In this document: positions 55,348-64,000 of the stretch, piece by piece
Numbering within the stretch: the first letter of the stretch is position 1
Layout: each line of letters begins with the position of its first letter
Assembly (NCBI RefSeq): GCF_900451195.1
Contig: NZ_UGHR01000001.1
Span: 1,364,001 to 1,428,000, forward strand
Direction: 5' to 3'
Source of the DNA: Iodobacter fluviatilis
Lineage (GTDB): Bacteria; Pseudomonadota; Gammaproteobacteria; Burkholderiales; Chitinibacteraceae
DNA length: 64,000 nucleotides
Notes under the pieces: generated by a model
What the model saw: the letters and a program-made list of their open reading frames with translations, nothing else
What the model was told of the DNA's origin: nothing
Databases searched by the model: none
Program-made: the position numbers and the translations under genes

Positions 55348-55454
55348 TTGGTGATCCTAACTGTTTTTAGCTAAAATATTAAGTTAAAATTAAAATAATA
55401 TACTCAACAACCCAGAGTAAAAAAATGGGAGTGATCATATTTTTTATTTGAAAC

Positions 55455-55735
55455 TTATGCCATTTTTAGAATTTATTTTCCGCAGGTTGTGCTATTTAAC
55501 TCAAAAGACATAGTATTTGTGCGTTGTTAAAAGCTTACTTCGGAAGTGCTGAAATAGTAGGAGTAGATCTCTTAGTAGTGAATGACAAGCTCCCACATTC
55601 CAGAAAACTGCATATTAGTATTGTTGCGTACATCGCAGTCCAATATCAATTGTTGCCATCGGTTGTAGAGTAAAAAACATTTGTGCATTCTCTCTGAAAT
55701 CAGAATGAGCTGGCAGGTATAATAAATGGGCAAGT
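55455..55735 (-). pseudogene. decayed tandem copy of the small secreted protein
   Basis: The minus strand aligns with the intact gene over most of its length: AGCTTACTTCGGAAGTGCTGAAATAGTAGGAGTAG (plus strand) parallels the intact AGCTTTCTTCAGAAATACTGAAATAATAGAAGTAG, and TTGCCATCGGTTGTAGAGTAAAAAACATTTGTG parallels TCGCCATCCGCTGCAGCGCAAAAAACATTGGTA. Several stops and indels; no open frame. Confidence 0.75.
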
Positions 55736-55739
55736 CATC

Positions 55740-57281
55740 AAAAATTTATTTCATTACATTACATTCCCTTGTTTGTTTTTAAAGATATGAACGACAACAA
55801 ATCTAACACGATATATTGATTATCATCAAGATTTTATTAATAAAAATAATATTTTTTTATTTGCAAATGATTTGTAGGTTGATTTACTTACGTATATTTA
55901 CCTAGCTATCTCTTTTATTCAATTTCAGCGTATTTCCTCACATCTTGGCAAGGTTTTTCCAAGAAAATCGCCTTAAGGATCCAAAATAATCAGACATAAA
56001 TTCATTCGCTGCTACGCGCACAATCCCATATAAATGCTGTTTCTCGCTTTCATACGTATGCCTAAGCAACAATGCCACGCCCCAATTGTTTCCTCATTAC
56101 CGCCACAGCGTGAGGGCGGCGATATTTATTTTAGTTTTGTGAACAATAGAGATCTAAAAAAGATTTGGTAAGAAAACTTGGCTTTGATGCCATATCGTAT
56201 TCAAAGAGAGCCTATTCTGAACAATACTAATAACGCATTTTTCTACGAAAAGATTCAGTGAACAAAAAGCATAATCAGAAGGACCAATTCATGACGAACC
56301 CATAGAGGGGGTCTCTGCACGAATCGTCGCGTTTAATTGTTTCGACGCTGCTCGAATCGGATTTCCAGTGTTTTTTTTAGGGGTTGAAGCAAAGCCTGAT
56401 TTTCCAAGCTTTGCTTTTTTAGCAAGCAATTAGCGCTTTACGGCGCACATAACTTTCACCGCGAAGCACATTTGATAACGCGGCTCAACAGAGGGCTGCG
56501 TCAATAACGGACACCACGTTTTGGGTTTATCCTTGATTTTCCAGCTCAAACTGCTTGGCAAATACCACCAGTGCTTCGTCATTCAAAGGCATACTTGGCG
56601 TGGATTTTTTGGCTAAGTTAGCGGCGGTCTTTTTTAAAAACGCGCACTCTATTTTATCTCCGCCTGTTTTCGTATGAGTCTGGCCTCGGCTCTACGCTTC
56701 CTCTGACTGAACACGATGTTGATCTAGCCCCGCTAGCTTGCCTTTTTGTGCCAATTTGCCCCTCTTTTCTAAAGCCTGTTTGGCATCGCTGATTGCTTAA
56801 CGGCTTGCGGCACATTCAAGTGCTGTTTGAGCACTCATTTAACGGCATCCGCACGAAAAAATGCAGTGGTGTCATGTCTGGCCAAGCTTGCCTTCAGAGA
56901 CGATTTTATCTCAATTGAAGGTGGCCATATTTAACAGGCTACTTCTGTGGGGTAGGGGGACGTATCTTAGATTTCTGTTGAGTCAAGTGTACTCAACAGG
57001 GCTGTCTATGGGTTTTAGATGGTCATATTTATCCCAAATAGATAAATGTTGCTGATCGCTATAATTTATATGCAATCCCCCGCATAGATACCCCCACTAA
57101 AGAGAAACTGGATTCCTATTCACGTGGTTATATAAGATTTTTCTTATAGTTACTCTCACTTTCACTTCTTATACTCGCTTCAACTTTACGCCTTTGCGAC
57201 AACGCCCAAAAACATGTTGCATAACCCCTTCCGAACCTAGGAAGTCCGTTTGCAAAGCCTATGCATGAAGGAAATAAAACG
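55740..57281. other. 1.5-kb non-coding stretch upstream of hilA
   Basis: I find no intact gene. 55740-55930 is AT-rich. 56300-56850 looks like decayed coding DNA on the minus strand (for example a frame reading NDEALVVFAKQFELENQG and KRGKLAQKGKLAG) of unknown origin, possibly an old transposase. A perfect palindromic pair CTGTTGAGT/ACTCAACAG lies at 56975-56999. The 57000-57281 part presumably carries the hilA promoter; no element can be placed confidently. Confidence 0.4.
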
Positions 57282-58954
57282 ATGACGAGTAAAAATACAC
57301 AATATATTTTTAGCGATTTCATTTTGCAAGCGAATGGCGTGCTTCAACATAAAGAAAAGCAAATTAACCTCCCTCCCAAAGAACTTTCAGTTCTGTTAAT
57401 GCTATTGGAATTTGCTGGTGAATTAGTACCCAAGGACAAATTATTAGATCACGTTTGGTCCAATATAGAAGTCAGCGAGGAATCACTTACAAGGTGTATC
57501 CACACCTTGCGCAAAGCACTTCTTGAAGATAAAAACAATCGCTATATTGATACTATTTATGGCAAGGGCTATCGCTTTTGTCGCCCAGTTGCCAGCGTTA
57601 CCCTTGCTGAATCTTTATCTAGAAAATGCACAATTGCATTGCTCCCATTTCATATCAATACAAATGTAGATACTCAGGAACTACACGACGCTTTAGTGCA
57701 AGGGCTATCACATTATTCACCATACGGGTTGACTGTTTTCCCCGCCGCCATAACTCAAGATTGTCAAAGCCCCGCTGAAATCATGACGCTTATAGAAATG
57801 TTTCGTCCGGATTATTATCTTGCTGGGCATTCAGTCATCAGCGATGACAAACGCCAATTGCGTATTGAGCTAGTAAAAGCCAATAACCATCAATTAGTTC
57901 ACCGCGAGATGATAGACATTGGCGCTGATCTTGACATCGGCAAGCTACAGCGGCGATTGGCTTCCATACTGCCTTGTCATATTCCTGATCTAAACTGGGG
58001 CGGCTATAAGGCTGCTCCCTTGGTTTCACGAGATGTCACCATCTCCTACTTAAATGCGCGTTATGAACTGCATCTTCACACTCCATCGAGTCTTAAACGT
58101 GCCTTAATTTTATTTAAGCAGTGCTTAAGTAATTATCCTGATAACGCAATGACTTGGTGTGGCCTTGCTGAATGTTATTTAGCGCAAGCACAACTCGGGC
58201 TGTTCGATCAGAAACACGCGCTACAACAAGCCCAAATCGCAGTAGATAAAGCGCTTGCACTAGATCATTACAATCCACTGACGATCGCATTATTGGCACT
58301 ACTTAGCAGCCTAAATGCGAGCTACTCCATTGCAGATAGCTTATTTATACAGGCCCTTTTGCTCGCTCCTGAAGCTGCTGAAGTTCACTATTATTACGCT
58401 TGGCATTTGTTGTTAAGTGGGCGCTTAAATGAGGCGATTACGGCAAGTGAATTAAGCATGCGCCACGCGCCTACACTCGCCGCAACAATCATTCTCAATA
58501 TATGGCTACGTTTTTTGGCGAAAGACACTCATTCGGCCATTGCACTAGGCAAAACGCAGCTCTGCCAATATGCACAAGAGCACCCTGTTCTACAAAACCT
58601 ACTTGCTGTTATTTTGTCATGGCAAGGGGACCACAAACAGGCTCTGGAACTAGCTCAAGCCGCCCGTGAATCAGGTGAAGAATCGGGGGGATGTGTCTTA
58701 ATTATGGTTATGTTCATCTCATGGCTCAAACGTATGGTGCAGGCCAGTTAGTCGCTACAATTTTAGAAAACGTAGACAGCCGCCAAATTCAATCTGCCGT
58801 TCTTCCCATTGTTTTACAACACCATGGGCTGAACGCAGCAACCGCTTTAGAGCAAGTAATAGCAACGCAAAACTGCCCATGGCTCTCTACATGGCGACAT
58901 GACCCTAGACTAAGTGCGCTTTACTCATGTAGCGATACGCTGCAGGTGGCCTAA
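57282..58954 (+). CDS. hilA: HilA-like master activator, frameshifted at a G6 tract
   Basis: ATG 57282 (AAGGA upstream; ATG 57261 also possible). N-terminal OmpR-type winged helix: FSDFILQANGVLQHKEKQINLPPKELSVLL, EESLTRCIHTLRKAL and YGKGYRFCRPV, close to Salmonella HilA. This is followed by the HilA middle and TPR region (ALVQGLSHYSPYGLTVFPA, RPDYYLAGH, LAECYLAQAQLGLFDQKHA). The first frame stops at 58751 (489 aa). The correct C-terminus, resembling the HilA end (LPIVLQHHG, W..TWRHDPRLSALYS), is in the other frame from 58691 to 58954. The switch falls at GGGGGG (58685-58690). Read through, the protein would be about 557 aa (HilA is 553). So it is a pseudogene, phase-variable, or a sequencing error. 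Confidence 0.88.
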
Positions 58955-58955
58955 A

Positions 58956-59459
58956 GTGCGCTCCTTTTTACTGTTATTAATGCTCTGTATGCCTTCGGTA
59001 TGGGCTGATTGCTGGGAACGTGCAGGGCAAAGTTTTGGTATCTCCCCAGAGTTACTCTATGCAATAGCCCAGCAAGAATCGGGCTTAAATCCACAGGCAA
59101 GCAATCGAAATAACAATGGCAGTAATGATATTGGTTTAATGCAAATTAACAGTGTGCATTTACCTCGCCTAAAAGAAATGGGCATAGATGAAAAGCAGTT
59201 ACGCCAAGATAGCTGCCTCTCCATCATCATTGGGGCCTCAATTTTGTCTGACATGATGAAACGCTATGGCTATTCATGGGAAGCCGTTGGAGCTTATAAC
59301 GCAGGCATGGGGGCAAATCGCCAAGTGCTGAGAATGCGTTATGCCGAACAAGTCTGGCAACGATATCAACGCTTGCAATCTGGCAACAAAGCGATCAATA
59401 GAAACGCTCTAAACCAGCCCCGCTTTTTGCCTGTAACCAGCAAACCGAGAATTGATTAG
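58956..59459 (+). CDS. iagB: IagB-like lytic transglycosylase
   Basis: 167 residues from GTG 58956, directly after the true hilA stop (58952-58954), as in SPI-1 (hilA-iagB). Sec signal peptide (SFLLLLMLCMPSVWA), then the SLT domain: catalytic Glu41 in QQESGLNP, NDIGLMQINSVHLPRL, AVGAYNAGMGA. Two cysteines (19 and about 100) as in IagB. It trims peptidoglycan for basal-body assembly. Confidence 0.92.
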   Translation: MRSFLLLLMLCMPSVWADCWERAGQSFGISPELLYAIAQQESGLNPQASNRNNNGSNDIGLMQINSVHLPRLKEMGIDEKQLRQDSCLSIIIGASILSDMMKRYGYSWEAVGAYNAGMGANRQVLRMRYAEQVWQRYQRLQSGNKAINRNALNQPRFLPVTSKPRID

Positions 59460-59546
59460 TTTTCCATCAGGATGTTATCCCTGTCCCCTCTATATCATCC
59501 TCAATCTGCACGCTAGACGCTAAATTTTTTCTTAAAAATATTTATC

Positions 59547-60743
59547 ATGGCTACTGAGTCCTTGGAAAAAGAAATGCCCCCAATTATCGTCATCCGCCTA
59601 TTGAACGGCATCTTACGTGGCTGTGAGTTTGAATTGCCCGTAGGGAAAACGTTGTTTATTGTCGGCAACGAGGACGAGCTGCTAACTCAGCAACACCTGC
59701 CTTCATTACCTGAAAATACAATATTTGTCCCCATGACAAATGGGGGTGTTAATTTTGAAGTGCAGGCGAAAGAAGTACCGAACGATACGCTGATCCTTCA
59801 TGAGCTTGCGGTGGGTGAGCCAGTAAAAGAAATCGCTTATCTATTCAACACAGTCAGTCACGTTGGTGCGCTCGCCATTGCAATTCGCCGGGTAGAAGAT
59901 AGCTGGTCAAAAGACGTAACAGGCTACCTTCAAGCTAATCCACAGTCGCCCAAAGACAAATCACTCTTGGTGAAGCAAGGAGGATTTCGTCCGCTACTCA
60001 TTGTTCTGGCTGTTGTTCTACTTGGTGGTACAGGATTATTTTTCTACCCCTGGGATGTCACTCAGCGGCAAATTGTTAGTCTGTCTGATGTACTTGGTGA
60101 TAAGAAAAGTGCCTATCGAATACTGAGTGGGAGAGACCATCAGCTCTATGTCATTTCGAACAATGAACGCGATACATCTTGGGCTAGACAAGCGATTGTA
60201 CGCAGTGATTTTTCTAAACAAGCTCAAGCGGTTAGCCAGCAAGATGAAGCTCGACGCATCCGGACTTGGCTGGCTGCCAATGAACCCAGCCTAAACTATC
60301 ACCGCTTAATATTAGACAAGCCAATTAAACCACGACTGGTCTTAAGCCAAGAGCGTAGCGCACTTAGCCCTGAAGCTCGACGAGCGCTTAGCAGCAAGTT
60401 AAAAATAGAATTTCCCTATGCCAGCAGTGTGGACATTGTCAGTGCAAGCGATCAATCCATTGCGCAGCAAGCACAAGATGGCTTGGAGCGGCTAGCCGCG
60501 CCATTTACCCGCATAAACAACTCCGACAGTGTGACTTTTGTCATTCAAGGGGCACTTGCAGACAGCGAATTGCAAAGCATTCGTACTTTTGTTGCTGATT
60601 ACTATCAGCAATGGGATGGGCGCTATGTGCAATTTGCTATTGAGCTGAAGGATGACTGGTTAAAAGGTAAATCCTTCAAGTATGGCAATCAGGGCTACGT
60701 CAAGATGACAACCCAACACTGGTACTTCCCTAAACCTATTTAA
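59547..60743 (+). CDS. sctD: T3SS outer inner-membrane ring protein SctD (PrgH)
   Basis: 398 residues, near PrgH. Cytoplasmic FHA-like N-terminal domain (about 1-140: VIRLLNGILRGCEFELPVGKTLFIVG), one membrane helix (about 151-168, PLLIVLAVVLLGGTGLFFY), and a periplasmic ring-building region to the end. First gene of the prg operon. Confidence 0.94.
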   Translation: MATESLEKEMPPIIVIRLLNGILRGCEFELPVGKTLFIVGNEDELLTQQHLPSLPENTIFVPMTNGGVNFEVQAKEVPNDTLILHELAVGEPVKEIAYLFNTVSHVGALAIAIRRVEDSWSKDVTGYLQANPQSPKDKSLLVKQGGFRPLLIVLAVVLLGGTGLFFYPWDVTQRQIVSLSDVLGDKKSAYRILSGRDHQLYVISNNERDTSWARQAIVRSDFSKQAQAVSQQDEARRIRTWLAANEPSLNYHRLILDKPIKPRLVLSQERSALSPEARRALSSKLKIEFPYASSVDIVSASDQSIAQQAQDGLERLAAPFTRINNSDSVTFVIQGALADSELQSIRTFVADYYQQWDGRYVQFAIELKDDWLKGKSFKYGNQGYVKMTTQHWYFPKPI

Positions 60744-60753
60744 CAAGGAAATC

Positions 60754-61035
60754 ATGATGAGTATAAGCCCCTCAAACGGAATCATGCCAAGAGCCGCTGG
60801 CAATTGGAATGGCGAATTAACTGACTTATCAGGGCAATTTGATCAGGGTGTAGCAGATCTTAACCTCAAGCTAAAGGAGGCTCTGGAGGAACTACAAAAA
60901 AACCCTGGTAAACCTGAAAATCTGGCAGCGTATCAAGCAGCACTCTCTGAATACAATCTATACCGAAATGCACAGTCCAACGTCGTCAAAGTATACAAAG
61001 ATATTGACGCGGCCATTATCCAGAACTTCCGCTAG
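60754..61035 (+). CDS. sctF: T3SS needle subunit SctF (PrgI)
   Basis: 93 residues. Needle signature: WNGELTDLSGQFDQG near the N-terminus, the helical hairpin with P-x-x-P turn (KNPGKPENLAAYQAALSEYNLYRNAQSNVVKVYKDIDAAIIQNFR). Slightly longer than PrgI (80). AAGGAAA precedes ATG 60754. Confidence 0.95.
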   Translation: MMSISPSNGIMPRAAGNWNGELTDLSGQFDQGVADLNLKLKEALEELQKNPGKPENLAAYQAALSEYNLYRNAQSNVVKVYKDIDAAIIQNFR

Positions 61036-61083
61036 TTACCACGGCTGGCAGGCCTGTCCTGCTGGCTTTAACAGGATCTATTT

Positions 61084-61392
61084 ATGAGTATTGTGAGCCC
61101 CGTCAACCACAGCCAAGCACTGAGTACGCTAATTAATGACATTAGCGGCAGTGAAAGCGGCGTCATTTCGCTGGATGAACGTTTATTACAAGCTTATGCC
61201 CAAAGAACTGTAGCAACAGAAATCGATAAGAATGAAGTGATGCAACGCTTGTCTCAGCCCGAAGCACTCAGCGATCCAGCAGCGCTATTCGATTTACAAG
61301 TGCGCACCTCCAACTACAATTTGGAAGTGTCTATGATTAGTACGCTCACCCGGAAAGCCGTGAGTGCCGTGGAATCTTTACTACGCTCATGA
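61084..61392 (+). CDS. sctI: T3SS inner-rod protein SctI (PrgJ)
   Basis: 102 residues, size of PrgJ. N-terminal [18 protein letters not shown]-terminal helix [32 protein letters not shown] resembles needle/rod polymerisation helices. Its stop overlaps the sctJ start. Confidence 0.93.
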   Translation: MSIVSPVNHSQALSTLINDISGSESGVISLDERLLQAYAQRTVATEIDKNEVMQRLSQPEALSDPAALFDLQVRTSNYNLEVSMISTLTRKAVSAVESLLRS

Positions 61393-62111
61393 TGAAATCG
61401 CTTATCGTTATCCCCCTATTGATATTCGGGCTTGCCGGTTGCCAGCAACAAGACTTACTGAAAGGGCTTGATCAAGAGCAAGTGAATGAAGCGATTGCTG
61501 TATTACAACGCGCCAATATCAAAGCCAATAAAGCGGATCAAGGAAAAACGGGCTACAGCATCACCGTAGCCCCTAGTGATTTTGCTGCCGCTGTAGACAT
61601 ACTAAAAATATATGATCTGCCTTCACGCCCGCGTATGGAAATTGCAAAAATGTTTCCTGCTGATTCGTTGGTGTCGTCCCCACGCGCGGAAAAAGCACGG
61701 CTGTATTCCGCCATTGAACAAAGGCTAGAGCAATCATTACGCAGCATGGATGGTGTGCTGTCTGCACGAGTGCATGTTAGTTATGATCTGGACACCAGCG
61801 AAAGTAGGGCCGCAAAACCAGTTCACCTGTCTGCACTGGCCGTCTACGGCAAAGATATTGAAGCCACGCTCATGATTAGTGACATCAAACGGTTCTTAAA
61901 AAACAGCTTTAGTGAAGTGGAATACGACAATATTTCGGTCGTGCTTTCACGACGTGCACCGGCACAATACCAATCTCCAGGCTTAGCCACACAGCAACAG
62001 GGCATGTCAGGAACAACACTCGCTTTGAGCTTACTTCTGCTACTTGCTTTCGTTAGTTCTGCAGCATTTATGCTATGGAAACGACGTAAACTGAGGCCAA
62101 GCAATGCCTGA
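61389..62111 (+). CDS. sctJ: T3SS inner-membrane ring lipoprotein SctJ (PrgK)
   Basis: 240 residues. Lipoprotein signal with lipobox LAGC (about Cys18), the EscJ/YscJ domains ([52 protein letters not shown]) and a C-terminal membrane helix ([21 protein letters not shown]). Forms the inner ring with SctD. Confidence 0.96.
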   Translation: MMKSLIVIPLLIFGLAGCQQQDLLKGLDQEQVNEAIAVLQRANIKANKADQGKTGYSITVAPSDFAAAVDILKIYDLPSRPRMEIAKMFPADSLVSSPRAEKARLYSAIEQRLEQSLRSMDGVLSARVHVSYDLDTSESRAAKPVHLSALAVYGKDIEATLMISDIKRFLKNSFSEVEYDNISVVLSRRAPAQYQSPGLATQQQGMSGTTLALSLLLLLAFVSSAAFMLWKRRKLRPSNA

Positions 62112-62685
62112 TTTGCAGCGGGTGTTAAATCTAATTTTGCATGAGCCACTCTCTTATATGCACGAGGCACGTTTACATCTGCCCGCTATGCTAGGGGGTG
62201 AGGCTCAGGCCAACATTATTAATAAAATATTAATAAATCGCCTCCAGCTCAACACCGAATGCGCCGTACTCATACCCGGAAGTATGGTTGCACACATCGC
62301 TCTAAATTGGCTGCATTTGCCGCAAACAGCATTTTTAATGAGTTGCCAACGGCAACGTGCCAGACTCGCACGGCAAGGTGGCTTACAGCGTTTGCCAGCA
62401 TGGGCTCGTCAATTTGCAGTGCTTGATCTAACCCCCGCACAAGCAAGTGTTGCTAGGGAAGCAATCAATCTTAACGATTTACTCAAGCAGAGCTACATCG
62501 AGCTATGCGCTTGGCATGGCATGCTGCCGCTTGCTTTGCAGCAGAGGCTAGCTCTGCTTTTTCCACCCTTAGTAGATAACATTCAAACAGAATTGCCCCC
62601 AAGCCCTGCTGACCCCCTTTTATTTACCTTGGCCCTTCAATATGCCCAAAGATATCCCCACGCTCCGGCCTATCACTGCCTATGA
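62104..62685 (+). CDS. sctK: T3SS sorting-platform adaptor SctK (OrgA)
   Basis: 193 residues; ATG 62104 overlaps sctJ. Contains [39 protein letters not shown] and the [14 protein letters not shown] stretch also seen in the left-edge copy. Position between sctJ and sctL is invariant in SPI-1 systems. End overlaps sctL by about 40 bases. Confidence 0.9.
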   Translation: MPDLQRVLNLILHEPLSYMHEARLHLPAMLGGEAQANIINKILINRLQLNTECAVLIPGSMVAHIALNWLHLPQTAFLMSCQRQRARLARQGGLQRLPAWARQFAVLDLTPAQASVAREAINLNDLLKQSYIELCAWHGMLPLALQQRLALLFPPLVDNIQTELPPSPADPLLFTLALQYAQRYPHAPAYHCL

Positions 62686-63343
62686 AGACGTATTACTCAC
62701 CCATGACAAGCTAACTAGGCAGCATAAGGCTTTGAGCCTGCTTGCAGAAGCGCGCCAGCGGGCAAAACAACTACTTAAGCAAGCAGAAGTTGAAACCCAA
62801 CAAATCCGCACGCAGGCATGGATGAATGGCTATCAAGATGGCGTCATTGCTGCCGCAAGCTCTGTAGCAAATCATATTGATGAAAGTGAAAACTTGCTCC
62901 TTCGCTTCCATAATAAATTAGGTGAGCAAGCAAGAGCTATGCTGAGTGCCTCATTAGATCATCCAGATTTATTGCTTATTTTGTTGGATGAATGGTTACG
63001 AGGCATAGACACCCCACTGCCACAAGGCACCTTGCAATTGCAGCTTCCGCTCCACCGTCGAGCGGCACATAGTCAGCTACTAAACTCATTACAAGAGTTA
63101 TGGGGAGGCAAGATCCAAATTGAATATCACGCTGATACCCATTTTGTGATGCGCTATGCGGATCAGATTGCTCAATTTAGTCCTGACGAATTTATTGCTG
63201 AAGCTGCACAAAGCCTATTGCACGGCATGCATGAAATGCCAGCAGAATGCCGCTCACTATCACAAGCGAGCATGCAATCCTTACAAAATATTTTTACCAG
63301 CCAATTCAGCACACAACCACAAATGCTGAATTCAAAGGAGTAA
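62642..63343 (+). CDS. sctL: T3SS ATPase stator SctL (OrgB), right copy
   Basis: 233 residues. Charged helical N-terminal part (about 20-75, EARQRAKQLLKQAEVETQQI), then a globular C-terminal part with LLLILLDEWLRGID and IQIEYHADTHFVMRYADQI. The start at 62642 overlaps sctK by about 40 bases; a later start is possible but would cut the conserved segment. Paralogue of the gene at 158. Confidence 0.9.
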   Translation: MPKDIPTLRPITAYEDVLLTHDKLTRQHKALSLLAEARQRAKQLLKQAEVETQQIRTQAWMNGYQDGVIAAASSVANHIDESENLLLRFHNKLGEQARAMLSASLDHPDLLLILLDEWLRGIDTPLPQGTLQLQLPLHRRAAHSQLLNSLQELWGGKIQIEYHADTHFVMRYADQIAQFSPDEFIAEAAQSLLHGMHEMPAECRSLSQASMQSLQNIFTSQFSTQPQMLNSKE

Positions 63344-63345
63344 AA

Positions 63346-63807
63346 ATGATTCCAGCTAATAGCAATATTTTATTTTCGCATAACAATATATTCAGCTCGC
63401 CCAATGTGCATAGCTTATCGGAAAGAGTGTTACAGGCCGCACAGAATATATCGCAGGTAAATACTAAAGAAAAACCAACGCCACTATCAGCCCCCGTTTG
63501 GAGTGAGACTGATGAAGCTTTTTACCAAGGGCTCCTTCTTCTTAATCCTAATGATCCCAAGGCTATTTGCGCTTATCTGGATAAATTTAACACTAGCCAC
63601 ACATCTCCATATAACACGCTAGAGCAAGAGATGAAGATACTTGGCGAAGTTATGTCAAGAATAAAAGGCGACCCAGAACTCAAACCTCTTGGAGACAATT
63701 TACAAGTTGTTCAAATAAGCAAATGGAATTTACAAATGACGATGGCCGAATGGATGAAAGAAATAATATTTTCTGAAGGAAAATCACCCGAAGACGTTGA
63801 TTGGTAA
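63346..63807 (+). CDS. OrgC-position T3SS protein, right copy
   Basis: 153 residues from ATG 63346, three bases after sctL, with AAAGGAG upstream; the longer frame from 63247 overlaps sctL without need. No signal, mainly helical. EEMKILGEV-like central helix and acidic VDW end similar to the left copy. In SPI-1 this is orgC, a needle-assembly factor. Last T3SS gene in the window; IS3 debris begins just after it. Confidence 0.6.
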   Translation: MIPANSNILFSHNNIFSSPNVHSLSERVLQAAQNISQVNTKEKPTPLSAPVWSETDEAFYQGLLLLNPNDPKAICAYLDKFNTSHTSPYNTLEQEMKILGEVMSRIKGDPELKPLGDNLQVVQISKWNLQMTMAEWMKEIIFSEGKSPEDVDW

Positions 63808-63819
63808 GCATGGGAATGC

Positions 63820-64000
63820 TCCTACAAAATCCGCTCATTTTAAGCAGAATTGTCTCGCAGTCTTTGAGGTGATCTACATGAAGGTCGTGAACAATTGATA
63901 ACGCCAGATTTTGGCGATTTTAAAGCAAGCCGCAGCCGGATCAACCGTCCCCGATCTGTGCCGCGAGTGCTGGATGAGCGCCGCATCATTTTATAAGTGA
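63820..64000 (+). mobile_element. IS3-family left-end remnant at the window edge
   Basis: Left-end sequence (CTACAAAATCCGCTCATTTTAAGCAGAATTG...) and an orfA start (ILKQAAAGSTVPDLCREC) with a stop at the window end. Matches the copies at 4214 and 49532. Runs off the window. Confidence 0.75.

Noticed and set aside
56861-57055. 64-codon frame upstream of hilA
   Set aside because: No ribosome site, lies in decayed DNA and overlaps the palindrome; no similarity recognised.

Overview
The window is a virulence island of a Gram-negative bacterium, most likely a betaproteobacterium related to Chromobacterium/Iodobacter (Neisseriales). This placement is inferred from gene content (SPI-1/Cpi-1-type type III secretion genes) and moderate GC; no rRNA or core phylogenetic marker is present, so it is tentative. 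Most of the DNA encodes one SPI-1-class type III secretion system (T3SS), its regulators and probable effectors. Many decayed insertion sequences (IS3, IS66 and IS5 families) are interspersed.

Layout. 1-2017: end of a needle-complex operon (sctK fragment, sctL, an orgC-like gene, a lytic transglycosylase). 2104-6779: a frameshifted alpha/beta-hydrolase effector candidate, a 1-Cys peroxiredoxin, IS debris, and a chaperone next to a proline-rich effector candidate. 6841-17264: mobile-element block (IS3, IS66, IS3-type remnant, second IS66). Between the two IS66 copies, on the minus strand, lies a two-gene toxin locus: an anthrax protective-antigen-like pore/translocase protein (12099-14897) followed by an edema-factor/ExoY-like nucleotidyl cyclase (10785-11954). 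17684-19425: integrase fragment, tRNA-Thr(UGU), dead IS5. 19692-28120: five probable effectors (a 873-aa protein with Gly-rich segments, a second proline-rich protein, an AT-rich 395-aa protein, a P-loop kinase-like protein and a TcdB/GT44-like glycosyltransferase). 28584-41482: invF, invG, invE, invA, invB, invC, invI, invJ, spaO, P, Q, R, S. 41638-49425: sicA, sipB, sipC, sipD, a sipA-position effector, iacP. 49532-50656: dead IS3. 50706-54814: response regulator and hybrid sensor kinase. 54961-55735: small secreted protein and a decayed copy. 57282-63807: hilA (frameshifted at a G6 tract), iagB, prgH, I, J, K, orgA, B, C. The window ends inside another IS3 remnant.

How it works together (family knowledge plus inference): a HilA-type activator and InvF would switch on the needle, export and translocator operons. 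SctC/D/J and SctR/S/T/U/V form the basal body and export gate. SctN/L/K/O/Q form the ATPase/sorting platform. SctI/F/P build the needle and set its length, and SctA/E/B form the tip and pore. The chaperones and scattered effectors are the cargo.

Most notable: (1) the PA-like plus ExoY/EF-like gene pair, an anthrax-type AB arrangement inside a Gram-negative T3SS island, with a C. difficile CROP/choline-binding-like repeat tail in place of the usual PA receptor-binding domain; (2) a second set of sctK/sctL/orgC/transglycosylase genes at the left edge, suggesting two needle modules for one export apparatus; (3) several single-base frameshifts (hilA, hydrolase effector, IS66 tnpC) and G-homopolymers that point to decay or phase variation.
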